A stretch of 64,000 nucleotides of DNA. Origin: Podospora pseudocomata. Taxonomy: Eukaryota > Ascomycota > Sordariomycetes > Sordariales > Podosporaceae. Of this stretch, positions 10,566 through 21,699 are shown piece after piece. The translations under genes were made by a program, and so were the position numbers. Below the pieces are notes generated by a model. The model searched no databases and was not told the origin of the DNA. It saw only the letters and a list, made by a program, of their open reading frames with translations. The DNA lies in contig NC_085891.1 in NCBI RefSeq assembly GCF_035222375.1, positions 3,224,001-3,288,000 of the forward strand, read 5' to 3'. Numbering within the stretch: position 1 is the first letter of the stretch; every line of letters begins with the position of its first letter.

Positions 10566-13494
10566 CTACGTCTCTTGCGGTTCCGTATTCGTACCCTGCT
10601 GTGGTGCCGCCGGCAACGGGGGAACAGCCGGAGGAGGAGCCGGAGCGGGGACGCCGCCGCTGCCAGCCACGTTGTTACCCTCCTCCTCTGCCCGCTTAAG
10701 ATCCAGACTCTTCCCTCTCGAAGACGACAAAAGGCTGGAACCAATCGAAACCGTCCTCTCGCCACCAGGCGGCGACTTGGCCCTGCGCTGCTCGACATTC
10801 TCCTTGTGCTCACGGTACTTGTTCTTGATCCAGCTCGAGATCTTATCTTTACCGCCATTTCCGCCGCCTTCGCCTGAAGACACTTCGCCGCTGGCAATGG
10901 CCCGATCGAGGGAGTCGCCCGTCATGCTCTGCCTCCCCTTGTAGCCCGAGCTTCCGATCGACGTGGTGCTGGTTTCGGCGTTGGAATGCGTTCCGAGCAG
11001 CCGGGGAGAGGATAGCGGGGGGTAAGACGGGCCCGTGTCCTCCTTTTTCCGTGACAGACGCCATCTCTTCTTTTGGCTCTTTTCTCCCGACTCAGGACTG
11101 GTCACTTCTGACGTCACAGCCGTCAGCTCATCCACCTGGTCCATGTCCGAGCTCTCGTTGAACGAGCTGTTCAGTGACGTCGGCGGGGACTTTTTCGATT
11201 TCAAGGTGTTTTCTGCATCGTTGGGCGTCAAAAGAGTGTGGTGTTGAGTTTCTGCATCGGCAACCGTAGGCTGAGGTGCTGGAGGTGCTGGCGCCTGTGG
11301 CGTCGTGTCAGATGCTGTTTCCGACTTTGGCTCAGCTGGAGCATCTCCCGGAATGGCAAGCTTGGAGCCAGAAGAGATTGTCTCCAGAGGATTGGGTGTT
11401 TCGGTGTTTGGTGACGCGGCTGCGGAGTGCGACAGTGATGCTTGTGAGCTGTGTGCGCTGGGGTTGGCGCTACCTGGCATCCTTTTCTTCCTCAGCTTGT
11501 TTGGCTTTCCGCCTTCACCGTCGCTTGTGGCAATCCGTTGGAACAAAATTGGCAGCTTCCGTTCCTTGGATGGTGTCGTGACTTCAGGAACAGGGGAGAT
11601 GGGCTCGAGCAACTTCTCCTGACCTGGCACAGCCAGGTTTGGTAGCGGGACGGCTAGATGTTCGGGTCGTGGCCCGCTTGGTGCCGTGGTTTCCGGTACC
11701 GGTACCGGTACCGGAGCTGGCGGTAATTGCGTGTTTGCTTCCGTCTCTTCCGGCGTAGCAACTTCTTCTAGCACTGCTGGGGGAGGTATGACTGCGGTGG
11801 TAGGAGGAGCCACCGGCGTCAGTGGACTGACAACTGCCTCCCCGCGATTACCAAACCTGCCAGCCTGCAGTGCTGGGGACTTCTTTGATGGGACAGTGTT
11901 GCTCCTGTTGAGTCCACCGGTCGGGGTGGTGGCAACAGCTGGGCTCGCAGGACTCGGGGCGCCGTTGGAGGCCATGGAACGTCTTGAAGAGGTCGACTTG
12001 TTCCTACGAATCGACCCATTCTTTCGGACGCTCTCGGCTCCGGCGCTCGCGGTCGAAGCAGACCGATGAACCCCAGACTTCCTGTTGGGAGTATGCGGAG
12101 GCTTGGGGTTCTGCACTTGCTGAGCCGTCTTCTCGTCCAATCCTGTGCCTTGCATGCCAATGAGGAAATGATCCTGGTTTTCGATGAGGAAAATGATGAC
12201 GAGTTGGTTCAGCCGGTACTCTTCAGGCGCCATCGCATGGTGAGGATGAGAAAGCATGCCGGGTTGAAAGATGGCAGCCAGATTCTGCGAATTCATCCTG
12301 TTCTGGTCCGACTTGGCCGCAAAGACCGCAAGCAAATCCAGGATGTACAACAGAAGCTGGCGGTTGAGGGGCGGTAATTCCGTAATGAGCTGTTGGTACC
12401 TCCTGATGGCGGCGTCCATATCGAACGTCTCGACGAATTGCGGCCCTTCGGCCTCACCGGCGCCCGGCCTCGTGGCCCCTCTCAGAGGTTCCCGGAATTT
12501 CTCGTAAAGATCCAGGGGCACGACCGGCTCGGGGAGATCGTTCAGGTATCGGCGAAGCACGTTGGCGGCGTCGTGAACCGTGTAGCCGTCCCAGACGAGA
12601 CCTTTGCCGTACCTATCGGGCGAGTCAAAGATGTTCTTGAGCTCCTTGATTCGCTTCTCAGACCCGCTGAGGCGAAAGATGCCCTCAATTTCAGTGGCTT
12701 CAACGTCATGTTAGTTCTCACACCCAGTCACAAAAGCCCGGCTTTATTCCATCCCGATTACAGTACACAACGGGACACGCACCTCTCTCCTTCAAGAAAA
12801 TACCACATTTTGCTACCACGATCGGCACATAACCATAGATGTAGCTCTTGCCGTCCTCGTCGACGAGCGAGATGGCGACGTTGGCATACGTGATGCTCTG
12901 CCGGAGGGGAACACCAAAGATGCCTTGGGGACGGGCTTGGTCTGCGACTATTAGTTTCGGTCCGGCTCGGCACAACGGTTTTGGGCACGATCCTCTCGCG
13001 AATCTCCTGAGGCGCCAGGTTAGGATGCGGGCGATGGCATCCAACTTGGGCACCTCTGGTCGCTTCGGTCTCTCGGGCAGCGGCGGGCTCATGTTTGCAC
13101 TTGCTGAATGAGCTGCTCGCTTCTCTTCTTCTAGCACAATGTTCTGGAGCAGGACTGCGGCGGACGGAAGTTCTTTATACAATCCCTCCATGTCCTCCGC
13201 AAATATGGGTCTCCTTCCGGGCTGCTTGGATCTGGTGTTACAGGACGGGGTGGACAAGGTTGCGTTACCATTTGCTTCCTGGTGCTTGGAAGGGAGTTTG
13301 AAACCTTTCCACCAAGACTTGAGATCACGCTTGCTGGGCGGAGAAACAGCAGATGACAGCTGGGTGGGAGCCGCGGGGATGGAGGGCGTATGCTGGTGGT
13401 GGTGCTGATGTTGATGATGATGCTGGGAGGGCTGCTGCTGCTGCTGCTGGGAAGCAACAGGCGGGTGTGGTGCTGGTAGTGCGGCGGACGTCAT
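10566..13494 (-). CDS. Sac7-type RhoGAP protein
   Basis: GTPase-activating protein for Rho-family GTPases, likely acting on Rho1 in cell-wall and actin control. The coding sequence is complement(join(10566-12697, 12783-13494)), 947 residues. The intron 12782-12698 has donor GTGCGT and a CTAAC branch site, and splicing joins FLKER to ATEIEGIFRLSG. The N-terminus is Gln/His-rich. It is followed by SWWKGFKLPS and the RhoGAP domain (about residues 190-430): GIFGVPLRQSITYANVAISL, IYGYVPIVVAKCG, EIEGIFRLSGSEKRIKELK with the Arg-finger segment IFRLSG, YTVHDAANVLRRYLNDLPEP, and LDLLAVFAAKSDQNRMNSQNLAAIFQPG. The long Pro/Ser/Thr-rich C-terminal half (about 450 residues) looks disordered and contains basic patches. 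A short segment before GIFGV differs from homologs I recall, which are longer and Glu-rich there. Confidence 0.9.
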
Positions 13495-16400
13495 GGCTGC
13501 GTGTCGGCGCGTAGGCTGGCAACTGAATCAGTGCCACAGCACTGGCGAGGCTGAGGGCTCTGCCTTGGAGTTCGCCAGGTTCAACGTGGGATGTGGAGGG
13601 AAATCAGAAATCCAGATCGCGATGCTTGCTATGCTTGCTGGCGGGACCAAAAACAACCAAAAACGGCGGGACGGGTGTGGGCAGGTGCCAAAACAATTAT
13701 GCGCGTGGGGCGAGGTTGTATGGAGTTGTCGGTAGGGGTTCTGCGACGCGCGATGGTGGTTGACTTGGACTTGTTACTGCCCGTTGCTGCTGCGGCGGCG
13801 GCTGGCTGGGCCCCGTTTTCTTGTAGTAGTAGTAGTCGGCAAGGACGGCGGATGGATTCGAGTGATTCGAGCTCGGTCGGGGACACATTCGAAGGACGGT
13901 CGACGGTCGGCGATATGTCGCGCGGGGAGGGGAGGGAGGGTATTCGCTGTGCAGACGAGACGGAGGGCGTGTCGTGTTTGCAGAGGTGAGTTTGATTAAA
14001 TGGACCTGGTGTGCGACGCAGGAGGAAGGGACGGCCGGTTGCTTTTCAAGACTGCCCCGGGAACACTTGGGCAGAATGAACAGGGGACAGGAGCTTCCCC
14101 CAGCGACCTGCCCCAGAACCAGCCCACAGTGCCAAGTTTGTCCCCGCACTGACCTTGGCGTCAGGACGATGTTCACTCAACGGTGTTCCGTACGTAACCC
14201 CCAGCCTGGAGCGAGTCAAGTTGTTTTTCTTGCAAGAGTAAATATTGGAGAGTACACGTATTTGGAGATCGTTTCTTCATTTCCATTACCCGCCACGGTA
14301 GATTACCTAGATTCCCGGTTACACTACACGTGGAGAGTCTGAGGTACCACGGATCGTTTGCTTCAAGAATACAGGGCCGTGCCCGCAACCAAGACAAGAA
14401 AATCACAAAGGATGGCAGACTCCGACTTGGCCAGGCCCTCCCCCAAGACTGCGGCTGCCAGGGACGTGGTTCTTTGGAGGCTCGATTCTGGATTCCGGAC
14501 AATGGATCAAAGTGGACAGCCCTGCCCGTCCGTGCCCGCTGCCCAGCTCTTTTTCAAGCCCCCCAGTCATAGCCGTCCTGGGAGGGGTTTTAATTCTGGC
14601 CGGCGACCACCTGGCCATTTGTTTCTCGATGGGTTTGCTCGCGGGAATAGCATTTCAGAAGGGGGAATGACCACAGAGATCTTCACCGCAGATCCCGGCA
14701 TTTGATACGGCTATAATAACCACCATGCTACCATCGTGAACGAAACGCTCTCTCAACAGTCAAAAATGCTACCCCTCCATTTCAACGCTCAGCTGGCCCC
14801 CTCCTCCGTCCCCCGAAGTCGAGCTCCCCCGGTCCCTGCCGCAGCACACGCTTGTCGCACCAGCCTCTGCCTCGGCCCTCACAAGACATGTCAAACCAGG
14901 CCTGGCGTGGTGGGACTTTGAGACCTTGCTCAGAATTACAGCACACTTGCTTTCCCAGAACAGGATTCACCATCTGCAAGTCGACAGGAAGATCTTGTCC
15001 ATCTTTGGAGGGTCGCTTATGGCGCACGAAATCAGTCCAATCGTGGAAGCGATGCCATGGAAATTGTCCCTGAATTGCTCCTCTCAGCAACAGCTGAAGC
15101 CTGGAAGAGGGAGCCATCTACCTATTCTATCTAAACCCATATCGAGAGATGGGACTAATGACGTATGTAGGGTTCACTGCAGCAATAGACAACTTCTAGA
15201 CTGTGGTTTCTCAACAGCCGCTGCCGCGACGTGCATCTGCTTGTTTGATGGTGCATTTTGAGCTTTTTATGAATCAACAATGCAAAGAAACAAAAACAAA
15301 GAAAAACAAACAAAAAAGGTCTTTCGTCTCCGGGGAGTCTTTCGTTTTCGCTCATTGTTATTTTGTCCGCCGGGAACCAACTCCAGCCTTTCCCAACTTT
15401 TGGAGCGCCAAACCGGTCCACTGGAAAACGGAGATTGACGGCGGCTTTTTCTTCCCTTGCTGGCCACGCGATATATTTTTCCAAATATAGCACAGCGGTG
15501 TCTCTGGGGAGTTCGTCATCCTTTTTGCCCCTCCTTCATCACTTTGTTATGTGAATGAAACCCTTCTTGACAGCGTCCACTAGAGCTTGCCTGCAGTTAT
15601 TCACCAAGTATGCGGCTGCAATTGGCTTGTCGTCAGCTGACCCTGCATGGAAAATATCGAGCAAGAAAGCCTCTCCCCATCGCGATGTGTTGTTCAGCTC
15701 TTCGATTTGGGGAACTGCTCGATCCTGCAGGGATCCATTAGCGCAACCTCCCTCCGCCGCCGCCGCCGGCAACAGACGCAATAACGCTGGCGATCTATAG
15801 CAGGTTTGCAACCTCCCTCGCCGGCGGGTAAGGTAGGCCTGGAGAAACCAGGCGCTGGATGCGGCCGAGGATGATGGTGGCCTCCTATAGCTCCCCAGAG
15901 TTCTGGGTCGTTGGTTTCCAGCGGGTTTGATTCGCGACGGGCTGGTTATGGTCGACCCCATCATCCGCCATTCTGGGGGTCATGTGCACCCGCTTGAATT
16001 TCAACACAGTGCGGCAGATGCTTGGTGGTACCTTACAGGTCACATTTTTTATTTTTACAAGAGACTCTGGAACCTCAACTCCAGAGCATCCAGACCCCGC
16101 AATATAGCTAGGTAGGTAATCAATATTCTTCCTTCTTCCAGACCAGAAGTAAAAGCGCTTGTTTCATCTCTCAGCCCTCTCGAGTGATACGAGCTCTCTC
16201 TGCCAACGTCATAGGTCGTTCTTCCTTCAGCTTGCTGCCGGCGCCATTGGGGCATCTCTGATTGGCCATCCCTACATCTCCATCTAGATATGCGGGCCAA
16301 GTCTGTACCAGAAAGGGGATTCTCCAGAGGAAAACACCGGCTTAAGATATTCGCGGATGTTCAACACGTTTTACTAAGAGGCCACCAAACATGATGAATA

Positions 16401-16855
16401 GCCAAGCGGATATGCTCAAGAGAAGTCTACCTCAACACAAAGTCATCCAGATGCAGGGGAAACTCCAGCCTCATATCATATTAACCCATAGTGAACTCCC
16501 CATCCCCTCTCATTGTACACAACCCAACTCCCCAATTCACTCACCGCTCTTGCCCCATTAACCGAAAAACTCCCCCAAAAAATACCATTTTCTTTTTTTG
16601 GAACATCCCCATATGGTGAAAGATTCCTGTTGCTGTGAACCTACCTCCCCGGCCTGCCGGCTCGGCTTCGGCACAACCCGCTCCCCTTCGTCATAGGACA
16701 AACGCTGCGCACAGACCATTTTTAACAGTCCCAAGGCACGGAAATTTCTTATCGGCGATAACACCTAGTGGAAGCTCAGTCTCAATCGACATCATCGCTG
16801 CCTACCATCGTCAAACCACCACAATCACCACAACCACACAACCCACACAACCAAA
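13495..16855. other. 3.4-kb gene-free spacer between RhoGAP and TIM9
   Basis: The open stretches on both strands have no recognisable domains and no coherent splice structure. It should contain the divergent promoters of the RhoGAP gene and TIM9. A short TAG-type run lies near 13823-13835. I see no tRNA or other structured RNA. Confidence 0.55.
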
Positions 16856-17325
16856 ATGGACAGGTATGTCCCCTCCCTCCCCCGCTCCCCCTTCCTTTCC
16901 CCTCAGTCCCGCAAGAATGTCGCTAATAAAGATGTGAAAAGCCTCACAAACTCCGAACAGCAAATCCTCGCCGACCGCATCCAAAAGCGGCAGATGAAGC
17001 AGTTTATGGGCGTACGTTCCCCTCTTCCCAAGAGGGTGTAGTAGTAGTAGTAGTAGTGGTGGTGGTGGTGGTGGTGGTGGTATTCGTATGGAAGGGGGGG
17101 CCTCTTCGCTGACGCTGAGAGTACGTACAGATCTTCGGCAACCTAGTAGACTCCTGCTTCACCTCCTGCGTCGACGACTTCCAGTCCAAAGCCCTTTCCG
17201 GCCGCGAGACCGGCTGCCTGTCCCGCTGCGTCTCCAAGTGGATGGCGACCAACGAGCGGATGGGCGAGCGGTTCGCCGAGTTGAATGCTGCTGAGATGGA
17301 GAGGCAGCAGAGGGGGGGTCGTTGA
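16856..17325 (+). CDS. TIM9: Tim9, small Tim chaperone of the mitochondrial intermembrane space
   Basis: Tim9 pairs with Tim10 to escort hydrophobic precursors across the intermembrane space. The coding sequence is join(16856-16863, 16942-17011, 17131-17325), 90 residues, which is the family's usual size. Exon 1 is ATGGACAG. Intron 1 (16864-16941) starts GTATGT and ends AAAAG, giving MDSLTNSEQQ. Intron 2 (17012-17130) starts GTACGT, ends GTACAG and contains a TAG/TGG microsatellite. Exon 3 starts IFGNLVDSCF. The twin CX3C motifs are CFTSC and CLSRC, 15 residues apart, as required for the two disulfides of small Tims. The helix before them reads ADRIQKRQMKQFMG. The C-terminus FAELNAAEMERQQ is typical. 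Confidence 0.93.
17038..17081 (+). repeat. TAG/TGG compound microsatellite inside TIM9 intron 2
   Basis: About six TAG-type units are followed by about nine TGG-type units. All lie within the 119-bp second intron of TIM9, between donor 17012 and acceptor 17130, so variation in length would not alter the protein. Confidence 0.8.
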
Positions 17326-18050
17326 ACTACACCATACCATACCTACACGACACAATATAAAACACAAGGGGTGGGGGGCAGGGCAATATCACTGTTTTAG
17401 TGTGGGGAGGGGGGTTAGGGGGGGGAAGGGTGGGAACGCAAAGGGGGGGCTGGGATAGATGGCGGATGGGGGGAAATATCCCGTGTAACAATATGGAATT
17501 GATGCCTTGTTGTTGGTTGGCGAAATCATGTTTTGAGTATTCTATCAAGCCGATACAGGGAATGATGATTGAGGATAATAGAGTGGAAAGGGAGGGGGGA
17601 AAAAAACTCTCTGTTCAGATATCAACCAACCACTCGCTCTGGAACGTGACACAACTCCCTAGCCCTCGAACAATCGGTTAAAAGAACAGCTGCTGCAAAA
17701 GCAACAGAGCCAAGTGATACCAGAATGGATAATAGGGAGACCTTGACCATATCACAAACTCACCAACACCATCACAAAACTGTTCTCATGCTTCTCAATT
17801 TCCCCCCTCTACCACCCCTCCCTCTCTCAAAAGTAGCTAAAGATGCAAAACGCCATGCCAGAGTCCCCTTCTCACCCCTCATACGCTCTTTGTTTTCCGC
17901 TTCGGCAACAAACAAACTCTCTCTAAACGCCCTTTAAAAATAACATAAACCCTCCCCCCCAAAAAGAATCCATCAAAAAAAAAATATGTACAACCAACCA
18001 CCCCCTTCTTACTACCCACAACCACCACCACCACCACCACCACCACCACC

Positions 18051-18146
<96 letters not shown>

Positions 18147-18259
18147 TCTCTACTCAACATCAAATCTCACTCACTCATCATCAGGCGGTTCCGTTCAAAA
18201 AACAAATAAATAATTGTCGACAAAACACACCCCACCACCACCGCAAGAGGATCAGAAAC
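17326..18259. other. Convergent spacer between TIM9 and SEC63
   Basis: No gene is visible. It holds the 3' regions of both genes. Poly-G patches occur near 17370-17470, and the large CCA/CAA microsatellite is described separately. The long poly-residue frames read from that microsatellite are artefacts. Confidence 0.6.
18019..18146. repeat. Compound (CCA)n(CAA)n microsatellite
   Basis: About ten CCA units run directly into roughly thirty-two nearly perfect CAA units, the longest simple repeat in the window. It sits about 115 bp beyond the SEC63 stop codon and may lie in its 3' untranslated region. Confidence 0.92.
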
Positions 18260-20443
18260 CTAATTATCCTCCTCCTCCGTGTCCGTGTTCGTATCACTGG
18301 TATCATCGCTCTCCTCGTCCGTCCCGCTCTCCTCGTCGCTGTCCTCCTCGTCGCTCTCCTTCACCACCTTCTTCTTGGGCTTTGGTGGCGCACCACCCTT
18401 GGCGGCGTGCATGATTCCCGCCAGAGAATCTGTCTTCACATTAGCATCAGATACCTCCAGGGCAATAGACTGTAACATACCCTCCTCCGGTTCGCTAATC
18501 TCATCCTCCACCACCTGCTCCATCTCGGCAGCCTTGCTCGCCTCCTCCACAATCAGCGTCACCTCCATCTTGGTGTCAAACCCGACATAGCTGTCGCAAA
18601 CCACATGCATCACAAAAGTGTAGTGCCCCGCCTGTGGTGGCGCCTGGAACTGCGCCTTCAGGGTCTGCATCGCAAAAGTAGGCGTCTTGCCATCCGCCTC
18701 AAAGATCGGCTTGTCAAACTGCGCAAAGGTAAATGGTGGCACCGCCACACGGCCTTGTTTCGAGTCTGTGAGGAAAACGTGCCACCTTGGAGAGTGGTCG
18801 CGCGCAAAGTATGGGGACGCGGCCAATGGCGCAGAGATGGGCTCGTCAGGGGCCTCCTCGTAAATGGGTCTGCCCTTCTCGTCCTTGCCAATCTGCTTCT
18901 TGGCCTTGCGGCCGAGGATGGCGTCAAGGTCGTCTTCGGCTGGGTCGATATCCTCGAGATCCAATGGCTCAATCTCGGGCACGTTTTCGCTGCCTGGTGG
19001 CACGAAGCGGCCCTTGACGACGAGTGTGACGAGAGAAGAGGGGAGAATGAACTTTTCACCAGTAACCTTGAAGTATGCCTTGGCGACGCGGAAGAAGGGT
19101 AGCTGCTTAGCAACAGAGACGGCTTCGCGGTATTGCTCATCAGTGAGAAGACCCTTGCCGACAACCAGGCTGCGGCGCTTAGCGTCCGGCCTGTCCATAA
19201 AGTCCTGCACGTTGGTGTGAACCTTGGAGTCGCCATCGACAGCCTTGACAGTCGCTGGAGTAAAGTGAGGAAGCTGGAGAAGGGGCGAAGATTTTGGTGG
19301 GAGAGCCTGAATGAGGAGCTGGCTGGCGTAGTATGAAGACAGGAGAGGAGCCGTGTTCATGTAGGCAAGAGAGATGGCGGTAAGAGACTTGTTGAGAGCT
19401 TCGGCAATTGGGGCGACGGCGAACTTAGCCTTCTCCAAGATGGGGTCGTCAAGCTCGACGCGTCCGAGGTAGGCCCAGAGAAGTGCCAAGGCCTTGCGTT
19501 GGGGGCCACTTTCGAGATCCTCCAACTTCTCCTTGTCCTTGACAGAAAGACCGCCAGCGAGAGGAGAGAGCTCGCCCTCGGCAAGAATTCTGGACTCAAC
19601 CTTGGACAAGCCAGAATCGGCCTTGTCGCCCCTGAACAGCTCGTCGTATTCCTGACCCGTGCTGAGGGCGCTAATGACGCCGCCCTCGTCGATGTTGTCC
19701 TTGTACTCCCTGAACAGCCGGTTGGCGCTCTCCATGAGAACGCCCTCCTTGGACCGTCTAAGCGTCCCGTACCACCATGACCCAACCAGGTATGGCAACA
19801 GAATACCAAAGAGCGCAGAGTACAGAAGCACAACATACTTGCCATTGCCGTCAGACACAATGGCCTTTGGCAAAGCAATGTTGATGCTATAACCCTGCTT
19901 GCCATCAGGGTTACCATACTGGATATAGTTGTTGCGCACCTCCTCGTCGGTCAAGGCCTGGTGGGCCTTGGTGATCTCGACGTAGCGGGCATTGAGATCG
20001 TCCATGGTCTCGTTCTTGGAAGCATCAGGCTTGATCTTGTCGGGATGGAACTTGAGGGACAGCTTCCTGTAGGCGCTCTTGATCTGCTTCTCGGTGGCCG
20101 ACTCGGAGATGCCGAGAATGTCATATGGGTTCCATAGCTTCTGCGTTGGCGTCTCGGTGTTCTGGATGAGGACGAGCATGTAGCCCATGACAACCCAGCC
20201 GACGGCCACGGCGATGATGAGCCATAGCTTGCGGTCCTTGCGCTTCTCCTTCTTGCGTAATGAGTCGACAACGTCGGTGTGTTTATGTTTGAAGTTTGTC
20301 CGAATGCGCGGGAACGAGGCGGCGGGGTCTCGCGACCTCTTGACGAGGATGTATGTAAGTGGGAGGGTGATGATGAGCGTCAGGGTAAAGACGAAGAAGG
20401 GCCAGAGGTAGCCCTCCTCGTCGTAGGCGTAGTCGGTGCTCAT
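18260..20443 (-). CDS. SEC63: Sec63, ER translocon J-domain protein
   Basis: Sec63 works with the Sec61 channel and recruits the lumenal Hsp70 (BiP/Kar2) for post-translational import into the ER. This is a single exon of 727 residues. Membrane segments lie at about residues 13-34 (LWPFFVFTLTLIITLPLTYI), 73-92 (LWLIIAVAVGWVVMGYMLVL) and 204-222 (YVVLLYSALFGILLPYLVG). The lumenal J domain lies between the second and third (about 104-175: NPYDILGISESATEKQIKSA, with the Hsp70-stimulating HPD at 133-135). The Sec63/Brl domain follows (about 230-610), ending with the beta-sandwich text AGHYTFVMHVVCDSYVGFDTK. The C-terminal tail is very acidic (EEDSDEESGTDEESDDTSD), the region that binds Sec62 in yeast. 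Domain order and length fit the family. It is the right-hand member of a convergent pair with TIM9. Confidence 0.96.
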   Translation of the reverse strand: MSTDYAYDEEGYLWPFFVFTLTLIITLPLTYILVKRSRDPAASFPRIRTNFKHKHTDVVDSLRKKEKRKDRKLWLIIAVAVGWVVMGYMLVLIQNTETPTQKLWNPYDILGISESATEKQIKSAYRKLSLKFHPDKIKPDASKNETMDDLNARYVEITKAHQALTDEEVRNNYIQYGNPDGKQGYSINIALPKAIVSDGNGKYVVLLYSALFGILLPYLVGSWWYGTLRRSKEGVLMESANRLFREYKDNIDEGGVISALSTGQEYDELFRGDKADSGLSKVESRILAEGELSPLAGGLSVKDKEKLEDLESGPQRKALALLWAYLGRVELDDPILEKAKFAVAPIAEALNKSLTAISLAYMNTAPLLSSYYASQLLIQALPPKSSPLLQLPHFTPATVKAVDGDSKVHTNVQDFMDRPDAKRRSLVVGKGLLTDEQYREAVSVAKQLPFFRVAKAYFKVTGEKFILPSSLVTLVVKGRFVPPGSENVPEIEPLDLEDIDPAEDDLDAILGRKAKKQIGKDEKGRPIYEEAPDEPISAPLAASPYFARDHSPRWHVFLTDSKQGRVAVPPFTFAQFDKPIFEADGKTPTFAMQTLKAQFQAPPQAGHYTFVMHVVCDSYVGFDTKMEVTLIVEEASKAAEMEQVVEDEISEPEEGMLQSIALEVSDANVKTDSLAGIMHAAKGGAPPKPKKKVVKESDEEDSDEESGTDEESDDTSDTNTDTEEEDN

Positions 20444-21216
20444 GTCGGCGGTTCTGCCGAGTGGGCACGACTAGGTTAAGCTGGGTGTCGCAGTCTGGTT
20501 GCTGTTGTTTTCTCGGGAGGGTCGTGAAGTATCAAGCTGCCAACAAGGTAGGTGTCCTCCGAAGGCGAGCGTGGTGTGGGCAATTGGGGGGAAGAAAAGA
20601 CAAACTATGATCCAAATCCTATATTGCTACTGCACCAAGGGGACAGATTGACAAAGGTTGGAAGTCAAAGTCCACACAACCTGAAGAGTTCGGGCGGGTG
20701 CTGGATGCAATGTGGCGGCTTCTCACAAGGTGCTGCTTGTCTGGATACTTTTTTCGCGGCCAGCGGCAGCGCCTGCCCGGAAGTGAATCGTGGCCTCGAA
20801 ATCCAGAGCAGGGGGTCCAAGCTCCCTGGCTGCCCCCTTGGCATCAGCCCCGCCAACTGCCCGCCCGCTTTGCCGCCTCTTGGCTCGGTGGCCATCGGTG
20901 GCTGCAACGTGACCGTCAGGTGTATAATTATGATGATTATTATATTCATATTCCTTTCCTATTCGAGCCATTTTAGAGCCAGTACCAGTACACTACGCTG
21001 TCGCACAAGTTGAACTTCAACATAAACTCAATAAACGCTGATCTGCTTCATCATCATAGCCAAGATCACAAGCATACAAGCTGCCCTGTCTACCCTATCT
21101 ATCTGCAGTACTATGCTGAAACGAGGTATCGAGAGCAAAGAGTTCACACGCCATGAGAGGAAACCGTCAAAAAGGAAAAACTCATGATAAAATGCCATCG
21201 GGAACGCCTTCCTCCA

Positions 21217-21252
<36 letters not shown>

Positions 21253-21699
21253 TTGTTGTGATAGTATATGAAACAGACCGGTAGTCTATGCCCCCCTCCC
21301 CACCCCCGAGAAAAACGACGAGAAAAAGAAAACCGTTAGACCCAATCTTTTAACCGATGGCGAGAACAGCAGCACCCCGTATCCATTTCACCTGTCTAGT
21401 CCCCCGGCTCCTCACTGTGCTTCCATGTATCGCCTGACCATAATCGTACACATGTACAACACTCCAGCCGTGATCAGGAGCACAGGCAAGAGCTCCGGGG
21501 GGAGAAGCACAACAGCAGCCATTCCAAAGAGCCCAATCTGGCGCAGCTTTTCAATCCACCTATCCTGTTCGTCGTCGGCCTCGGCCCTCCACGCCGCCTT
21601 GACGCCGCTCGCCTCTGCTTCATTCGTATGTCTGCTGTCTTGTTTCTCGTCACCATCATCTTCGCTCCCGGTGTCGGCAGCGTCTCGCTCCTCGGGCTG
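20444..21699. other. Spacer between SEC63 and the DNAJC7-like gene
   Basis: No gene is recognised. It holds the SEC63 promoter and the 3' region of the DNAJC7-like gene. A (GAT)n run of about ten units lies at 21219-21251. A short A/T-rich stretch lies at 20925-20960. Confidence 0.6.

Noticed and set aside
12957-13003. Possible intron within the RhoGAP N-terminal part (GTGCCC to CGCAG)
   Set aside because: Removing it breaks the frame before GIFGVPLRQS, while the continuous reading stays open.
15155-15964. Open frames in the RhoGAP-TIM9 spacer
   Set aside because: Neither strand gives conserved motifs, signal peptide or consistent exons.
17879-18163. Poly-valine/poly-leucine/poly-glutamine open frames
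   Set aside because: They are readings of the CCA/CAA microsatellite with no other coding evidence.
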